The notes below the pieces were generated by a model that worked only from the letters and a program-made list of their open reading frames with translations, did not search any database and had not been told where the DNA came from. The translations under genes and the position numbers were made by a program. From Fretibacterium sp. OH1220_COT-178 (GTDB lineage Bacteria; Synergistota; Synergistia; Synergistales; Aminobacteriaceae), in contig NZ_RQYL01000004.1 in the NCBI RefSeq assembly GCF_003860125.1, positions 113,561-177,560 on the forward strand: 64,000 nt of DNA. The letters are read 5' to 3'. Below, piece by piece: positions 34,393-44,118 of this stretch; position 1 is the stretch's first letter; each line of letters starts with the position of its first letter.

Positions 34393-35615
34393 GTTCTCTC
34401 TTCCTCCTCTCCCACCTCACGCCCTCTTCCCGCTCTGCGGCGCAGCCGTCCCATCAATGTCCCCAGACCGATCAGCAGCAGGCCCCCCACCGTGAAAAAC
34501 GCGGCCTTGGGCATAAAATCGTAAAAGCGGTCGAAATAATAGCGCAGCACCAAAAGACAAAAGAAAAAGGTTGCCGCAGCATGCCCCTTGCTGGTCAGCC
34601 CGAGCATAAGAAGGCAGAAGATCAGGGCCGACATTACGGCAAATCCCGTTCCGGGCAAAGCGAATCCCATTTTGGAGAACAACGAACTGACGGCAGGAAA
34701 CCATTCGAGCACGGGGGATTCGCTCCAGACATCGGGAATCGTCAGCAACAGGCCGCCGACGCCGGCCAGAAGAATCCCCCATCCCGCCATGTCGTCTTTT
34801 CGCTCTCCAAACGCACAGAGAACCATCAGAATTCCGACGCCGCTCAGCGCCGCCAGGCACAGGGCAAGGTCCTCAAAGTACATGGCGGCCGGAAAGGCGA
34901 AAAAGACAAGGGTGATCAAAATATTCATGCCGAACCCCAGGCGTCTGCGTTCCTCCAGGAACCGCCAGGCCAGCCACGAAGAAAGCGTGACCAAAAACCT
35001 CTGGGGAGGCCAGAGGAGAACCCAGAAAAATTCCCATGGGTAAAAGACGCTCACGCCGAAGGAACGGCGGAACAACCAATGCATCGGCACGTAATCCCCC
35101 CACAGAAAGACAAGCGCGATCACCTGAAGCAAAAGCACCTGGAGGGGGTCGCGAAAGAGCAGGGCGACCGGCAGCACTCCGGCAAACCACCAGGCCAGGG
35201 CCGTCGTCCAGTGCCCGCCCTGATGAAACATCTGGGCCATGAGAAAGATCCCCCCGCCATAGACGAAACTTCCCAGCAGGAGTAACGCGCGCGACGTTCG
35301 GGGCAATGCCGTCTCCATCCGCCAGGCCGCCAGGAGGGAGAGCAGGTAGCAGGCCAGGATCAGAGCGGCGCGAAACACGCGGGGGATGTCCAGCCAGTTC
35401 GCGGCCACGGCGCTCAGGAGGCCCAGCCCGACGAGCATTCCTCCCAGCCCCAACAGGATCTGCGAAAAATGCCCTCTTCGAGGAGCGTAAAGCCTCTCTA
35501 TGGCCGAGGCCTGCTCCTCGTCGATGATCGCGGCGTCCCGCCAGAGGGCCAGTTCGCGCAAGAGAAAGTTCAACTCCTTCCTCTTGACGAAGCGCTCGGG
35601 GAGGATCCTCTCCAT
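34389..35615 (-). CDS. DUF2157-type multipass membrane protein
   Basis: 408 residues. A soluble N-terminal region (about 55 residues, RELALWRDAAIIDEEQASAIERLY) resembles the DUF2157 head. It is followed by about eleven hydrophobic helices and a basic/acidic tail. The order DUF2157 then GDYXXLXY with a four-base overlap is the usual arrangement of this uncharacterised pair. It starts 13 bases after metG, so it belongs to the same transcript. Confidence 0.82.
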   Translation of the reverse strand: MERILPERFVKRKELNFLLRELALWRDAAIIDEEQASAIERLYAPRRGHFSQILLGLGGMLVGLGLLSAVAANWLDIPRVFRAALILACYLLSLLAAWRMETALPRTSRALLLLGSFVYGGGIFLMAQMFHQGGHWTTALAWWFAGVLPVALLFRDPLQVLLLQVIALVFLWGDYVPMHWLFRRSFGVSVFYPWEFFWVLLWPPQRFLVTLSSWLAWRFLEERRRLGFGMNILITLVFFAFPAAMYFEDLALCLAALSGVGILMVLCAFGERKDDMAGWGILLAGVGGLLLTIPDVWSESPVLEWFPAVSSLFSKMGFALPGTGFAVMSALIFCLLMLGLTSKGHAAATFFFCLLVLRYYFDRFYDFMPKAAFFTVGGLLLIGLGTLMGRLRRRAGRGREVGEEEERT

Positions 35616-35628
35616 GAGTCAGCCGCCC

Positions 35629-37578
35629 TCAGCTCACCCGGCTGCCCAGCGGGATCTCCCCTGCGGGGACCACCAGGGTCAGGGCCTCGCTGTTGCCGTC
35701 CACCTTGACGCTGGCCGCCAGGATCATGCCGTTGCTCTCGATGCCGCAGAGCTTCGCCGGCTTCAGGTTCGTCACCAGGACGACGCGCCGTCCCTCCAGT
35801 TCCTCGGGCTTGAAGAACGCCTTGATGCCGGAGCAGACGGTGCGCTTCTCGTAACCCAGATCGACCTCCAGCTTATAGAGCTTCCTCGACTTCGGAATCT
35901 CCTCGACCTTAACGATCTGGGCCACGCGCATCTCCACGGCCCGGAACGCTTCGATGCCGATCTCGGGCTCGTGCTCCATCTCGCCCGGTGAGGCCGCCTC
36001 CGCCTTCCCGGCCTTCGGCAGCTCGCCCGCACGCACCTTTTTCCAGGCCTCCAGGTCGATGCGGGGAAAGAGCACCTCGGCCTTGCGCACCACCGCACCG
36101 GAGCCCTCCCCCCAGGCGAAGTCATCATAGACGCGCTCGAGCGGCGTCCCCTCCAGCCCCAGCTGATCCCAGATGCGCCGTGACGTCCCCGGCATGTAGG
36201 GAGCGACCAGAAGAGCCGAGAGACGAAGTGCCTCGTACAGGCTCGACAGCACGGAATCCAGCCTCTCCGAGGGGCCCTCCTTGGCCAGCTTCCAGGGCAT
36301 GGTCTCGTCGATGTACTTGTTGGCGCGCCCGATAAGCGCCCAGATCGCCTTCAGCGCATCGTCGAAGGCGAAGCGCTCCATCGCTTCGTCCACGCGTCCC
36401 AAGGTCGTCTCGGCAAGCGCGCGGAGCTCGCGGTCCAACGGGTCGTCGAGCCCGGCAGCCGGGACCACGCCGTCCCGATAGCTGACGATCATCTGCAGCG
36501 TTCGGTTCAGCAGGTTGCCCAGGTCGTTCGCCAGATCGCTGTTGATGCGGCCCACAAGAGCCGCCTCGGAGAAGTCCCCGTCGTGGCCGAAGGGGACCTC
36601 ACGGAGCAGGAAATAGCGAAAGGCGTCGGCGCCGTAGAGCTCCACCATCTTGAAGGGATCCACCACGTTGCCCTTGGACTTGCTCATCTTCTCGCCGTCG
36701 ACCGTCCACCATCCGTGAGCGACGACCGAGACCGGAGGCTCGAGGCCCAAAGCCAGGAGCATGAGCGGCCAGACGACGCAGTGAAAACGGATGATGTCCT
36801 TGCCCACCACGTGCCGGACGGACGGCCAGTACTTCCGGAACATCGCGGGATCGTCCAGGTAGCCCGACGCCGTGGCGTAGTTGATCAGGGCATCGAACCA
36901 GACGTAGATCACGTGCTTTTCGTCGCCCGGGATCGGGATGCCCCATTTGAGGGTCGTCCGGGACACGGACTGGTCCCGTACCTCCCCCCGCAGGAAGCTC
37001 ATGATCTCGTTGTAGCGGACCCTGGGCATCACCCCATTCAGATGCTTCTCGTAATGGGCGATCAACTGGGGCACGTACTTGGAGGCGCGGAAGAAATAGC
37101 TCTCCTCCTGCATCAGGGTCAGCGGCCTGCCGCAGTCCGGACAGGTATTGCCCTCTCCAGCGCTGGACTCGGGAACGTAGGTCTCGCAGGGGACGCAGTA
37201 TTGCCCCTCGTAGGTCCCCTTGTAGATGTCCCCCTGGTCCATCAATTTTTTGAACATGGCCTGAACCACGCGGACGTGACGCGGCTCCGTCGTGCGGATG
37301 AAGTCGTCGTTGCCGATGTCCAGAACCTTCCAGAGCTCCTTGAAGTTGACGTGAATCTTGTCCACCAGCTCCTGGGGGGTCATCCCCTTTGCCTCCGCGG
37401 CGGTCTGGATCTTCTGGCCGTGCTCGTCCGTCCCGGTGAGAAAATGCACGTCGTACCCCTTCATCCGCTTGTAGCGGCTCATCACGTCGCAGGCGATCGT
37501 CGTGTAGGCGTGTCCGATGTGGGGGATGTCGTTGACGTAATAGATGGGGGTGGTGATGTAAAAATTTCTGCCGTCCAT
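35629..37578 (-). CDS. metG: methionyl-tRNA synthetase
   Basis: 649 residues. Class I synthetase with HIGH motif PHIGHAY (19-23), a zinc site built from CVPCETY and CPDCGRP, and KMSKSKGN at about residue 297. The C-terminal 110 residues form the dimerising, tRNA-binding EMAPII/Trbp111-like domain (AVEMRVAQIVKVEEIP, and the NLKPAKLCGIESNGMIL segment). The ATG at 37578 follows GGAGG with eight-base spacing; the open frame upstream is unrelated. It sits between a small HTH-like gene and the DUF2157 pair in one operon. Confidence 0.97.
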   Translation of the reverse strand: MDGRNFYITTPIYYVNDIPHIGHAYTTIACDVMSRYKRMKGYDVHFLTGTDEHGQKIQTAAEAKGMTPQELVDKIHVNFKELWKVLDIGNDDFIRTTEPRHVRVVQAMFKKLMDQGDIYKGTYEGQYCVPCETYVPESSAGEGNTCPDCGRPLTLMQEESYFFRASKYVPQLIAHYEKHLNGVMPRVRYNEIMSFLRGEVRDQSVSRTTLKWGIPIPGDEKHVIYVWFDALINYATASGYLDDPAMFRKYWPSVRHVVGKDIIRFHCVVWPLMLLALGLEPPVSVVAHGWWTVDGEKMSKSKGNVVDPFKMVELYGADAFRYFLLREVPFGHDGDFSEAALVGRINSDLANDLGNLLNRTLQMIVSYRDGVVPAAGLDDPLDRELRALAETTLGRVDEAMERFAFDDALKAIWALIGRANKYIDETMPWKLAKEGPSERLDSVLSSLYEALRLSALLVAPYMPGTSRRIWDQLGLEGTPLERVYDDFAWGEGSGAVVRKAEVLFPRIDLEAWKKVRAGELPKAGKAEAASPGEMEHEPEIGIEAFRAVEMRVAQIVKVEEIPKSRKLYKLEVDLGYEKRTVCSGIKAFFKPEELEGRRVVLVTNLKPAKLCGIESNGMILAASVKVDGNSEALTLVVPAGEIPLGSRVS

Positions 37579-37619
37579 ACAAAAAACCTCCATACTCCCG
37601 TGTTCGGGATGCAATTTCC

Positions 37620-38159
37620 TCAAGGAGCCTCGGGCGCCTTCCCTCTGGCGGGTTTGGGAGCGATCGTTTTGAGGTTGAAGCATTTCAAGGCCTCGTTGAT
37701 GTCGGGCAAGCCGAATACCTGCCGCTCCATGCAATAAAGGACGATCATATCGTAAACTTCGTCCGGCAAAAACGCATACCCCGCCGAGGCGAGGAGCCGA
37801 TCCGCCTCCTCCCGATCCAGCTCCAGGGCCAGGCCGAATGCGACAGCCGCCTCCTTGGTGGGACAATAACGCTCGTCGGTACGCAGCCCGTTCAAGTCGT
37901 CCAGGGTCCAGCCCACCCGGGAGGCGACATCGGCAAAAGCGGCCCCTTTTCTCTCCATCATCTCGAAGAGGGTCTCCATAAAAGAACGCCTGCGCCCCTC
38001 TTCCACCGCAATACCCGCCAGAATGTGGGGTACAGAGACCTCCTCTCCCTGTCCCCCATCCGCCAGATCGCACAGAGTCGTCAGGGAACGCTCCTCCAGA
38101 GCCTTGAGAGCCTCGGATACCCTTTCTGCCAGATCCAGAAGAAACTCCAAAGACAGCAT
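37620..38159 (-). CDS. hypothetical protein with C-terminal XRE-like helical domain
   Basis: 179 residues, soluble. The C-terminal 70 residues (RTDERYCPTKEAAVAFGLAL, LLASAGYAFLP, then IVLYCMERQVFGLPDINEAL) resemble a helical domain often attached to macro-domain and other stress-related proteins, which looks like a degenerate XRE-type HTH. The N-terminal half is helical and unrecognised. The start at 38159 has GGAGGGG nine bases upstream. It precedes metG by 41 bases and is likely cotranscribed; no function can be assigned. Confidence 0.72.
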   Translation of the reverse strand: MLSLEFLLDLAERVSEALKALEERSLTTLCDLADGGQGEEVSVPHILAGIAVEEGRRRSFMETLFEMMERKGAAFADVASRVGWTLDDLNGLRTDERYCPTKEAAVAFGLALELDREEADRLLASAGYAFLPDEVYDMIVLYCMERQVFGLPDINEALKCFNLKTIAPKPARGKAPEAP

Positions 38160-38193
38160 TGATGTACCCCTCCACGACGTCGGCTTGGGCGTT

Positions 38194-38202
38194 ATTTTAT
38201 CA
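38194..38202 (-). promoter_or_regulatory. extended -10 promoter for the metG operon
   Basis: TGATAAAAT on minus, 35 bases before the ATG at 38159 and just past the MFS stop codon. The -35 position is G-rich and non-consensus. Confidence 0.5.
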
Positions 38203-38208
38203 CTTCCG

Positions 38209-39426
38209 TCAGCGCCTCCCCCTGAGTAGGGGGGAGGCGAAAAAGGCAAGACTCAACAGGGGCAGCAGGCCCAGGAGCAAGGTCGTGTTGTGGATGCCGA
38301 CCCAGTCCGCAAACTTTCCCAGAGGATAGAGCGCCGCATTGGCCACTCCCCACGCAAGGCCCATGACCACAGAACTCGCGATGCTCCGGGCATGGGGCAT
38401 CAGCGTCTGGGCCAAAACCACGGTCAGGGGCATGGTGGAGAAGACGCAGGAGACCCCGATGATGTACAGAACGGTCGAGATCAAGCCCGAACTGAGGGCG
38501 GCTGCGGTTAAGGACAACGACCCCAGCACCATCGATGCCCCCAGAATTGTCCCAAAGCTCACCCTCCGTGCGATGCGCTCCGCGGGAATCATGGCGAGCG
38601 TACCGCCCAGGGTGATGCAGAAGAGCACGGTCCCGATCGTCTCAAGGGAGCCCCCCTGGGCGGCCACCTTGAGGGGCAGAAAAAAACGTACCCCCTGGAA
38701 GACGATATCCCGAATGACGGAGACGCCCCAGACGGGCAAAAGCGTCCGGAACACACCACCGAAGCTCCTCCAGAACCCCGAGGCCCTACGGTCTGGCTGG
38801 GGAAGCGTCTCCCTGAGAAACGGCATGGAAACGTAGAGGAGCGGGGCGAGCAGGAACGGGGGAAGAAGGGTAACCCAAAGCCCGCCATAACCAAACTTCT
38901 GAACGGCAAAAACCGCCACTACAGGGCTGATTAGGGCTCCGGCCGTCCCGGAAATGTTGAAAAGCGTCATCGCGAACGTCAATTTTTCCGGCTTCGAGAC
39001 GTAACCCACCCCCCCACTCCCCTGAGGATGGAACATCGCACTTCCCACCCCCCAGAGCCCGGCACAAAACAGGGCTCCGCCGTAGCTGCCGGCATTCGGA
39101 AGCATGACGGCCCCCGAGCCGCAGAGCAGAGGACCGACGATCATCAGGTAGGGACGTCTGATGCGGTCGCACAGGAAACCGATCATGGGCTGCCCGACGA
39201 TATGGCAGAACCCCACGATGAGGCTCAGCGTGCCCGTCAAAGCATAATCCAGTCCCAAAGAGGCTTTGATATAGGGAACAAACGTAGGCAAAAACGCCGC
39301 ATACATGTCGTTGACTCCGTGCGCCAGGGAGATCAGGACCACCTTTATCTCCGCCGAGAGCGCAAAAAAGCCCTTCCCCGAAGGAAGGGATATCTTCTCG
39401 CTCAAGCTGCTCCATCTCCGTTCCAT
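38209..39426 (-). CDS. MFS transporter (Fsr/fosmidomycin-resistance-like)
   Basis: 405 residues, 12 predicted helices. It begins with a short soluble leader, then LISLAHGVNDMYAAFLPTF, the signature of the FSR subgroup in which helix 1 carries HGxND. CDRIRRPYLMIVG is a variant of the loop 2-3 motif, and FHPQGSGGVG is also typical of FSR-like proteins. It is a drug or metabolite efflux candidate. The ATG at 39426 is preceded by GGGGGAT inside a hairpin; a TTG about eight codons later is another possible start. It follows the channel gene by 48 bases. Confidence 0.85.
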   Translation of the reverse strand: MERRWSSLSEKISLPSGKGFFALSAEIKVVLISLAHGVNDMYAAFLPTFVPYIKASLGLDYALTGTLSLIVGFCHIVGQPMIGFLCDRIRRPYLMIVGPLLCGSGAVMLPNAGSYGGALFCAGLWGVGSAMFHPQGSGGVGYVSKPEKLTFAMTLFNISGTAGALISPVVAVFAVQKFGYGGLWVTLLPPFLLAPLLYVSMPFLRETLPQPDRRASGFWRSFGGVFRTLLPVWGVSVIRDIVFQGVRFFLPLKVAAQGGSLETIGTVLFCITLGGTLAMIPAERIARRVSFGTILGASMVLGSLSLTAAALSSGLISTVLYIIGVSCVFSTMPLTVVLAQTLMPHARSIASSVVMGLAWGVANAALYPLGKFADWVGIHNTTLLLGLLPLLSLAFFASPLLRGRR

Positions 39427-39437
39427 CTAAAACATAT

Positions 39438-39467
39438 CCCCCAACGGGCGGGATACCGGGTTGGGGG
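39438..39467 (-). promoter_or_regulatory. hairpin between channel and MFS genes, covering the MFS ribosome site
   Basis: CCCCCAAC (39438-39445) pairs with GTTGGGGG (39460-39467). On minus the 3' arm is GTTGGGGG, whose G-run is the only Shine-Dalgarno-like sequence before the MFS ATG at 39426. It could act as a weak terminator or as a translational control. Confidence 0.4.
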
Positions 39468-39474
39468 AAAACGA

Positions 39475-40521
39475 TCAATCCTTCTTGATACATACAGCCT
39501 TCATCGGCAGCCTCACCACGATATTTTCGTCCGGATCGACGCAAGAGAGCCACCGGGCCACCGGCGCATCGGGCTCGTCCTCCGGCGGAACGATGACCCC
39601 GATGGGAAGCAGTCCACCCTCCCGAAGCTTTCCAAAGAGCTCTTTTATGCTCTTCCCCTCGAATTCCTTTGAGACATCGAGGGAGGCAAAACTATGCCCC
39701 TTGTCCGTTACGGAGAAGATATCCCGAATAAAAGAGGAGATTCCCTCGTATCGAGTACAAACCGACGTAATGTCCGCGATCAATTCGTCGGAATAGATGA
39801 CGTCATCCACCCGGGCAAAACGGGCGTAGCGTTCGTTGTCCGGGTTGTGAAGCTCCATGACGCTGTACACCGAGGGATTGATCGACTCTACGGCCAGGCC
39901 GGTCAGAATCGTCCGCGAGTCATCGTTTCCAAACCTGGGATCGGACAGAATAATCGCGGCTGCGGCCGCATCGAGACCGCCGCGTAGCAGAGTTTCCTTC
40001 TCCGAAGGGTTTCCCGCTACGAAGAAAACCTCTGAGGCAAGATTCACGGGACGCTCTTCGGTCACGAGCGCAACCTGTTTTCCGGAGGCCAGGAGCTGCC
40101 GGACGATAAGGTCTCCGCGATTGTTCCACCCGCAGATCACAATGTGTCCCCGGTACTTGCAACAGCTCATCCCCATCATCTCCCTCAGCTTCCTGCTCAT
40201 CAGATTCTGAACAATCTCCGAGAAGATGACCCCGAAGAGAGCCACTCCCACGATGGAGAGCAGAAATACAATCACGCGCCCCAAAATGGTCCTTGGAGCG
40301 GTGGCAAACTCCCCCTGACCGATCAGCGTAAAGAGAACGGTCCAGAGGGCGTCGGCGTAGGAGCCCGAAAATCCGCGCTCCTGCTGCCAGACAAACCAAG
40401 CCGATCCGAACAGAAGGATGAACAACAAAAACAGCGCGCCCAGAAGGCTGTGCCGAAACCTTTTCGAAAAAGCCCTTCCCCGGCGCGCACTCTTCACCAG
40501 CTTGACGAATCGGGAACTCAT
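39475..40521 (-). CDS. ion channel protein with RCK/TrkA-N domain and unusual filter
   Basis: 348 residues. Two membrane helices (about 27-45 and 80-105) flank a pore loop, followed by an NAD-binding RCK domain (GHIVICGWNNRGDLIVRQLL) and a second regulatory domain. This is the layout of MthK-like two-helix channels. The pore loop reads TLIGQGEF (65-72), where K+ channels have TxVGYGD: Tyr becomes Gln and Asp becomes Glu. Selectivity is therefore uncertain. It is encoded between a secreted hypothetical (16-base gap) and the MFS gene. Confidence 0.85.
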   Translation of the reverse strand: MSSRFVKLVKSARRGRAFSKRFRHSLLGALFLLFILLFGSAWFVWQQERGFSGSYADALWTVLFTLIGQGEFATAPRTILGRVIVFLLSIVGVALFGVIFSEIVQNLMSRKLREMMGMSCCKYRGHIVICGWNNRGDLIVRQLLASGKQVALVTEERPVNLASEVFFVAGNPSEKETLLRGGLDAAAAAIILSDPRFGNDDSRTILTGLAVESINPSVYSVMELHNPDNERYARFARVDDVIYSDELIADITSVCTRYEGISSFIRDIFSVTDKGHSFASLDVSKEFEGKSIKELFGKLREGGLLPIGVIVPPEDEPDAPVARWLSCVDPDENIVVRLPMKAVCIKKD

Positions 40522-40537
40522 CGGCGGACGATTTTGC

Positions 40538-41065
40538 TTATTCTATGAGGGTCAGCTTAAGGCTTCGATCGAAGAAAAGCCTGGCCATCCTCTGTTTTCC
40601 CCTCACCAGCAGGTAGGAATAGGGCGAGTCCAGCGCCGTGGGCACATAGCGTTTGTTCAAAAGGAGGGAGTACCCCGCGTGATCCGCTATGGCGTAGATT
40701 CGGTCCAGGGTCAGTCCCACCTGAGCTGAGCTGATGATCGGAATCAGGGGGTCGCCGGAGGGCACGACGCGCCCTGGGGTGCTGGGACTCACCGCTGCGC
40801 CGTCGGGTTGGGGCTTGGATTCCTTGGGCGCCTCCCCACTGGGAAGGGTCCCGGCGGGGAACCCGGTAAACGTCGTCGCCTTTTTTTTGGGGGTGGCGAT
40901 CGCTTTGAGATCCGATCCCCCTTCCGCTTTTTCCGCAGCCTTGTCCGCCGCGGCGCGCTTTGCCCGGGCCGCCGCCACTGCTCCCTGCTCAGCGCCGAAG
41001 GCACAAGTTCCCCACAAAAGCACGGACAAACTCAGAAACACAGCCGTCATCCTCGAAGCAGCCAT
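40538..41065 (-). CDS. secreted hypothetical protein, 175 aa
   Basis: It starts with a clear signal peptide (AVFLSLSVLLWGTCAFGA, cleavage likely after AFGA), then an Ala/Lys-rich helix, a Pro/Ser-rich linker, and a compact C-terminal domain of about 70 residues (GDPLIPIISSAQVGLTLDRI onward). The layout suggests a periplasmic protein with a flexible spacer. I do not recognise the domain. The ATG follows TTGGAGGTG. It lies 43 bases after rpoD. Confidence 0.7.
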   Translation of the reverse strand: MAASRMTAVFLSLSVLLWGTCAFGAEQGAVAAARAKRAAADKAAEKAEGGSDLKAIATPKKKATTFTGFPAGTLPSGEAPKESKPQPDGAAVSPSTPGRVVPSGDPLIPIISSAQVGLTLDRIYAIADHAGYSLLLNKRYVPTALDSPYSYLLVRGKQRMARLFFDRSLKLTLIE

Positions 41066-41108
41066 TCAGAAACACCTCCAAACAGGTTGGAAAACATCTA
41101 AATAACCT

Positions 41109-42242
41109 TCAATCCAGAAAGTCCTTGAGTTTGCGGCTGGGTTGACGCAGCTTTCTCAAAGCCTTGGCTTCAATCTGGCGAATCCGTTCCCGGGTCACGT
41201 TGAACTTGCGTCCGACTTCCTCCAGGGTATACGAATGACCGTCCTCCAGGCCGAAACGATAGTGCAGCACCTCCCGCTCACGACTGGAAAGAGTCGCAAG
41301 CATCTCCTCGATCTGTTCGTGGAGCAGGTGCCCCGCAGCCGCCTCGTCCGGGCTCGGCAGGTCTCGATCTTCGATGAAGTCCCCCAACTGGCTGTCCTCC
41401 TCCTCTCCTATGGGGGTCTCCAGCGAGACCGGCAGCTGCGATATACGGCGAATCTCCTCCACGCGGGCGGGATCGATCTCCATCTCCGCCGCGATCTCCT
41501 CGTCCGTCGGCTCGCGTCCCAACTGCTGTACGAGCTGACGGGAGATACGCACCATCTTGTTGATGGTCTCAACCATGTGCACCGGAACGCGAATCGTTCG
41601 GGCCTGATCCGCTATGGCGCGGGTGATGGCCTGACGGATCCACCATGTGGCGTAGGTGCTGAACTTGAAGCCACGGCGGTAATCGAATTTTTCCACGGCG
41701 CGAATCAAACCGAGATTTCCCTCCTGAATCAGGTCCAGGAAGAGCATTCCACGGCCGATGTACTTCTTCGCGATGCTGACCACAAGGCGGAGGTTCGCAT
41801 CGATCAGCTTCTGTTTCGCCTTGACGTCGCCCTCCTCCATCCTTTGAGCCAGGACGACCTCTTCCTCCGCGGTCAGGAGGGCGACCTTGCCGATCTCCCG
41901 CAGGTACATGCGTACAGGATCGGTCAGCGGAATGTCGTCCAGCTTGCCGAGGTCCCCATCCAGGGACGGAAGGAGCTCCTCACCGACCCCCACGGAGGTC
42001 TGGATCTTGCCTCGCCCCTCCTCCTCGACAACCTCGATGCCCAGCTCCTGCAGATTGCTCAGGATGTTGTCCAAGGTATCCGGGTCCCACACCTCGACCG
42101 GGATATGCCTCTCGATATCGCGATGCGTGACGAAACCACGCCCCTGTCCCTCGTGGACGAGGCTCCTCACCTTTCCCAGATACTCCGGTGAATCGCTCTT
42201 CGAGGCCTCGGTTTTGATATCGCGTTTATTCTGTTCCTGCAC
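41109..42242 (-). CDS. rpoD: RNA polymerase primary sigma factor RpoD
   Basis: 377 residues. Regions 1.2 ([17 protein letters not shown]), 2.3-2.4 ([20 protein letters not shown]), 3 and 4.2 ([20 protein letters not shown]) are all intact, as in primary sigma factors of other compact-type bacteria such as Firmicutes. The long acidic spacer between regions 1.2 and 2 seen in proteobacteria is absent. The start is a GTG at 42242 with GGAGG nine bases upstream. No dnaG or rpsU is adjacent; a hypothetical gene ends 23 bases upstream. Confidence 0.96.
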   Translation of the reverse strand: MQEQNKRDIKTEASKSDSPEYLGKVRSLVHEGQGRGFVTHRDIERHIPVEVWDPDTLDNILSNLQELGIEVVEEEGRGKIQTSVGVGEELLPSLDGDLGKLDDIPLTDPVRMYLREIGKVALLTAEEEVVLAQRMEEGDVKAKQKLIDANLRLVVSIAKKYIGRGMLFLDLIQEGNLGLIRAVEKFDYRRGFKFSTYATWWIRQAITRAIADQARTIRVPVHMVETINKMVRISRQLVQQLGREPTDEEIAAEMEIDPARVEEIRRISQLPVSLETPIGEEEDSQLGDFIEDRDLPSPDEAAAGHLLHEQIEEMLATLSSREREVLHYRFGLEDGHSYTLEEVGRKFNVTRERIRQIEAKALRKLRQPSRKLKDFLD

Positions 42243-42265
42243 GGTATATAACCTCCATTTTGGCC

Positions 42266-43039
42266 TCACGCTCCCCAGGATACGCCCAGGAAGGGGGGAA
42301 AAGAAACTTCCGGCGAGGGGCCGACCATCTGACGCGTCTCGGCGAATTCCATCTCATAAAGCAATTTGCTGATCCGGAGCTGAAGCGGATCGTCCGTCTC
42401 GTAAGCCATACAAAAACGCCGATAACCGAACCTCTCCGCGAAAAAAGCAAGGTTTGCCTTGCATCGCCCGGGAGTGAGCAATTCCTCGAAGTTCGTCAGA
42501 AATTTCTCCTCGTCAAAAAAAATTTCCTCGCTCACCAGAACGATGACCTTCAAATTCTCCATCAGCATCCCCTTGTTCCAGAGGGAGCAGAAAGCGACTC
42601 CGGCAGACAGTTCTCCCGAGTCGCGAAGTCCGGCGGAGATCAATCGCTCCATACGCGAGGAGTACCCAAGGATCATCATAAACCCCAGACTGAGGCCCCT
42701 CTGTGGCTCGACTCTGTAGAAATTGTCGCGCATGAGGCTTCCGATGCAACCGGTCTGAGGCGAGGACATAAAGAAAAATTCACTCTCCCGTTCGAGGCAG
42801 GAGGCCGCAATTCTCCTCAGCTGCGGGCTGTAGAGACGGTTGATTGAGATCGGTTGATAATCCACCCCGAAGGGAAACCAGGACGCGATCTCGAGGTCCA
42901 AGTCCGAATTCCAATAAGGCAGCAAAGCGTCCCCCTCGTTCCGCCAACCAGAAATGGAAAACCTGGGGCCCCGATCATCACGCGCACCGAAACCGAAAGA
43001 CGTTGCGGCAAACGTTGCGCGGCCTCGAGGCACCCGCAA
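42266..43039 (-). CDS. hypothetical protein upstream of rpoD
   Basis: Up to 257 residues. I do not recognise it. It has no signal peptide and is rich in aromatic residues (for example [13 protein letters not shown] and [13 protein letters not shown]), with a conserved-looking acidic stretch [18 protein letters not shown]. The true start is uncertain: the frame opens at a TTG (43039), no good ribosome site is seen, and a second frame (42817-43083) with GTG overlaps the 5' end, so a sequencing or real frameshift cannot be excluded. It lies between cheV and rpoD on the same strand. Confidence 0.6.
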   Translation of the reverse strand: MRVPRGRATFAATSFGFGARDDRGPRFSISGWRNEGDALLPYWNSDLDLEIASWFPFGVDYQPISINRLYSPQLRRIAASCLERESEFFFMSSPQTGCIGSLMRDNFYRVEPQRGLSLGFMMILGYSSRMERLISAGLRDSGELSAGVAFCSLWNKGMLMENLKVIVLVSEEIFFDEEKFLTNFEELLTPGRCKANLAFFAERFGYRRFCMAYETDDPLQLRISKLLYEMEFAETRQMVGPSPEVSFPPFLGVSWGA

Positions 43040-43068
43040 AACAGATCGAAGCCCCCCGCGTCCTCCAC

Positions 43069-43081
43069 GGGGGCAAGCCCC
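43069..43081. repeat. small GGGGC palindrome
   Basis: GGGGGCAAGCCCC, a short palindrome just downstream of cheV. It resembles two others near flgK (55889-55903, 55965-55983). Confidence 0.35.
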
Positions 43082-43091
43082 AACGGTCAGT

Positions 43092-44024
43092 TCAGTGGAC
43101 TGCGACGGTCTTGTCCTCCTGCTTTTCCCGAATGATCTGAACCACGTACTCCACCAACTGAGCGATCTCCGGTTTCGTGATCTGATAACGTGCCCCCACG
43201 CTGGCGGCCTTGACCTTGATGTCCTCCGCCATAATGGACGAGAACACGATTATGGGAAGATCCTTCGTCGCAGGGTTCTCCTTCAGGCGGCGCGTCAGGG
43301 CGAGCCCATCCAACCGAGGCATCTCCACATCCGTGATCAGGATGTCGAAATCTGCTCCGTCCTGCATGATCGCCTCATAGGCCTCCTTGCCGTCCGCGCA
43401 AAGCAGAAGGTTCGAAAAACCGCCCGACGCCAGGGCATCCTTGATCTGCTTACGGATCAAAGGCGAGTCCTCGGCCACGATGATCCGATAATCCGTCGGG
43501 TTGCCGATCCCCTCCATCAAGGCCGTTGCCCGAGAGGGGTCCCACTTGTTCTGCATCGAAAGCTGAGGGCTGATCGTCTGAACGATCGCCTCGTAGTCCA
43601 GCAAGAGGACATTACGGCTGTCGCGCTTGATGACGTAGAGAATCCACTCCCCGAGATACTTTCCGGTGAGGCTCGAGTCCAAGTCTTCGGAATTGATGCG
43701 GTAAATGCGTTCCACGGCATCGACGACAAACCCCAGCTTGACCTCGTTGAACTCGGCGACGATCACCTTGCTCTGCTCGAGGTCGACGGAAGGTTCAATT
43801 CCCAGAAAAACGCGCAGGTCGACCATGGGGAGCACCTCGCCCCGAACGGAGGTGATGCCGATCAAGGCCCTTGGCGAATCGGGAATGACCCGACACCCCG
43901 GCCACCGAAGAATCTCCCGCGTCTTATCGACGTTTATGGCAAAGGACTGGTCCCCCAGAAAAAAGACCACGACCTGCCATTCGTTCGTGCCAACCTCCGT
44001 GATAACCTTCTTGACTTCCTGCAT
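43092..44024 (-). CDS. cheV: chemotaxis protein CheV
   Basis: 310 residues: an N-terminal CheW-like domain (about 15-160, with ALIGITSVRGEVLPMVDLR) joined to a receiver domain (about 180-300) with phospho-acceptor Asp in LITDVEMPRLDG and the Lys in QITKPE. CheV couples receptors to CheA, and its receiver tunes adaptation. The start at 44024 has GAGGG seven bases upstream. No other che genes are in the window. Confidence 0.93.
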   Translation of the reverse strand: MQEVKKVITEVGTNEWQVVVFFLGDQSFAINVDKTREILRWPGCRVIPDSPRALIGITSVRGEVLPMVDLRVFLGIEPSVDLEQSKVIVAEFNEVKLGFVVDAVERIYRINSEDLDSSLTGKYLGEWILYVIKRDSRNVLLLDYEAIVQTISPQLSMQNKWDPSRATALMEGIGNPTDYRIIVAEDSPLIRKQIKDALASGGFSNLLLCADGKEAYEAIMQDGADFDILITDVEMPRLDGLALTRRLKENPATKDLPIIVFSSIMAEDIKVKAASVGARYQITKPEIAQLVEYVVQIIREKQEDKTVAVH

Positions 44025-44118
44025 TCGTATACCCTCGTTTCCTGAGCGACGAAACCCCGACAGAGCTCTGCACACCGTCGGATCCTCGCCTCTGCATACC
44101 TCGGTACAGTCGTGACTT

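Noticed and set aside
38213..38239. Terminator of the MFS gene
   Set aside because: The 10-bp palindrome lies inside the last MFS codons and is not followed by a U-tract on minus.
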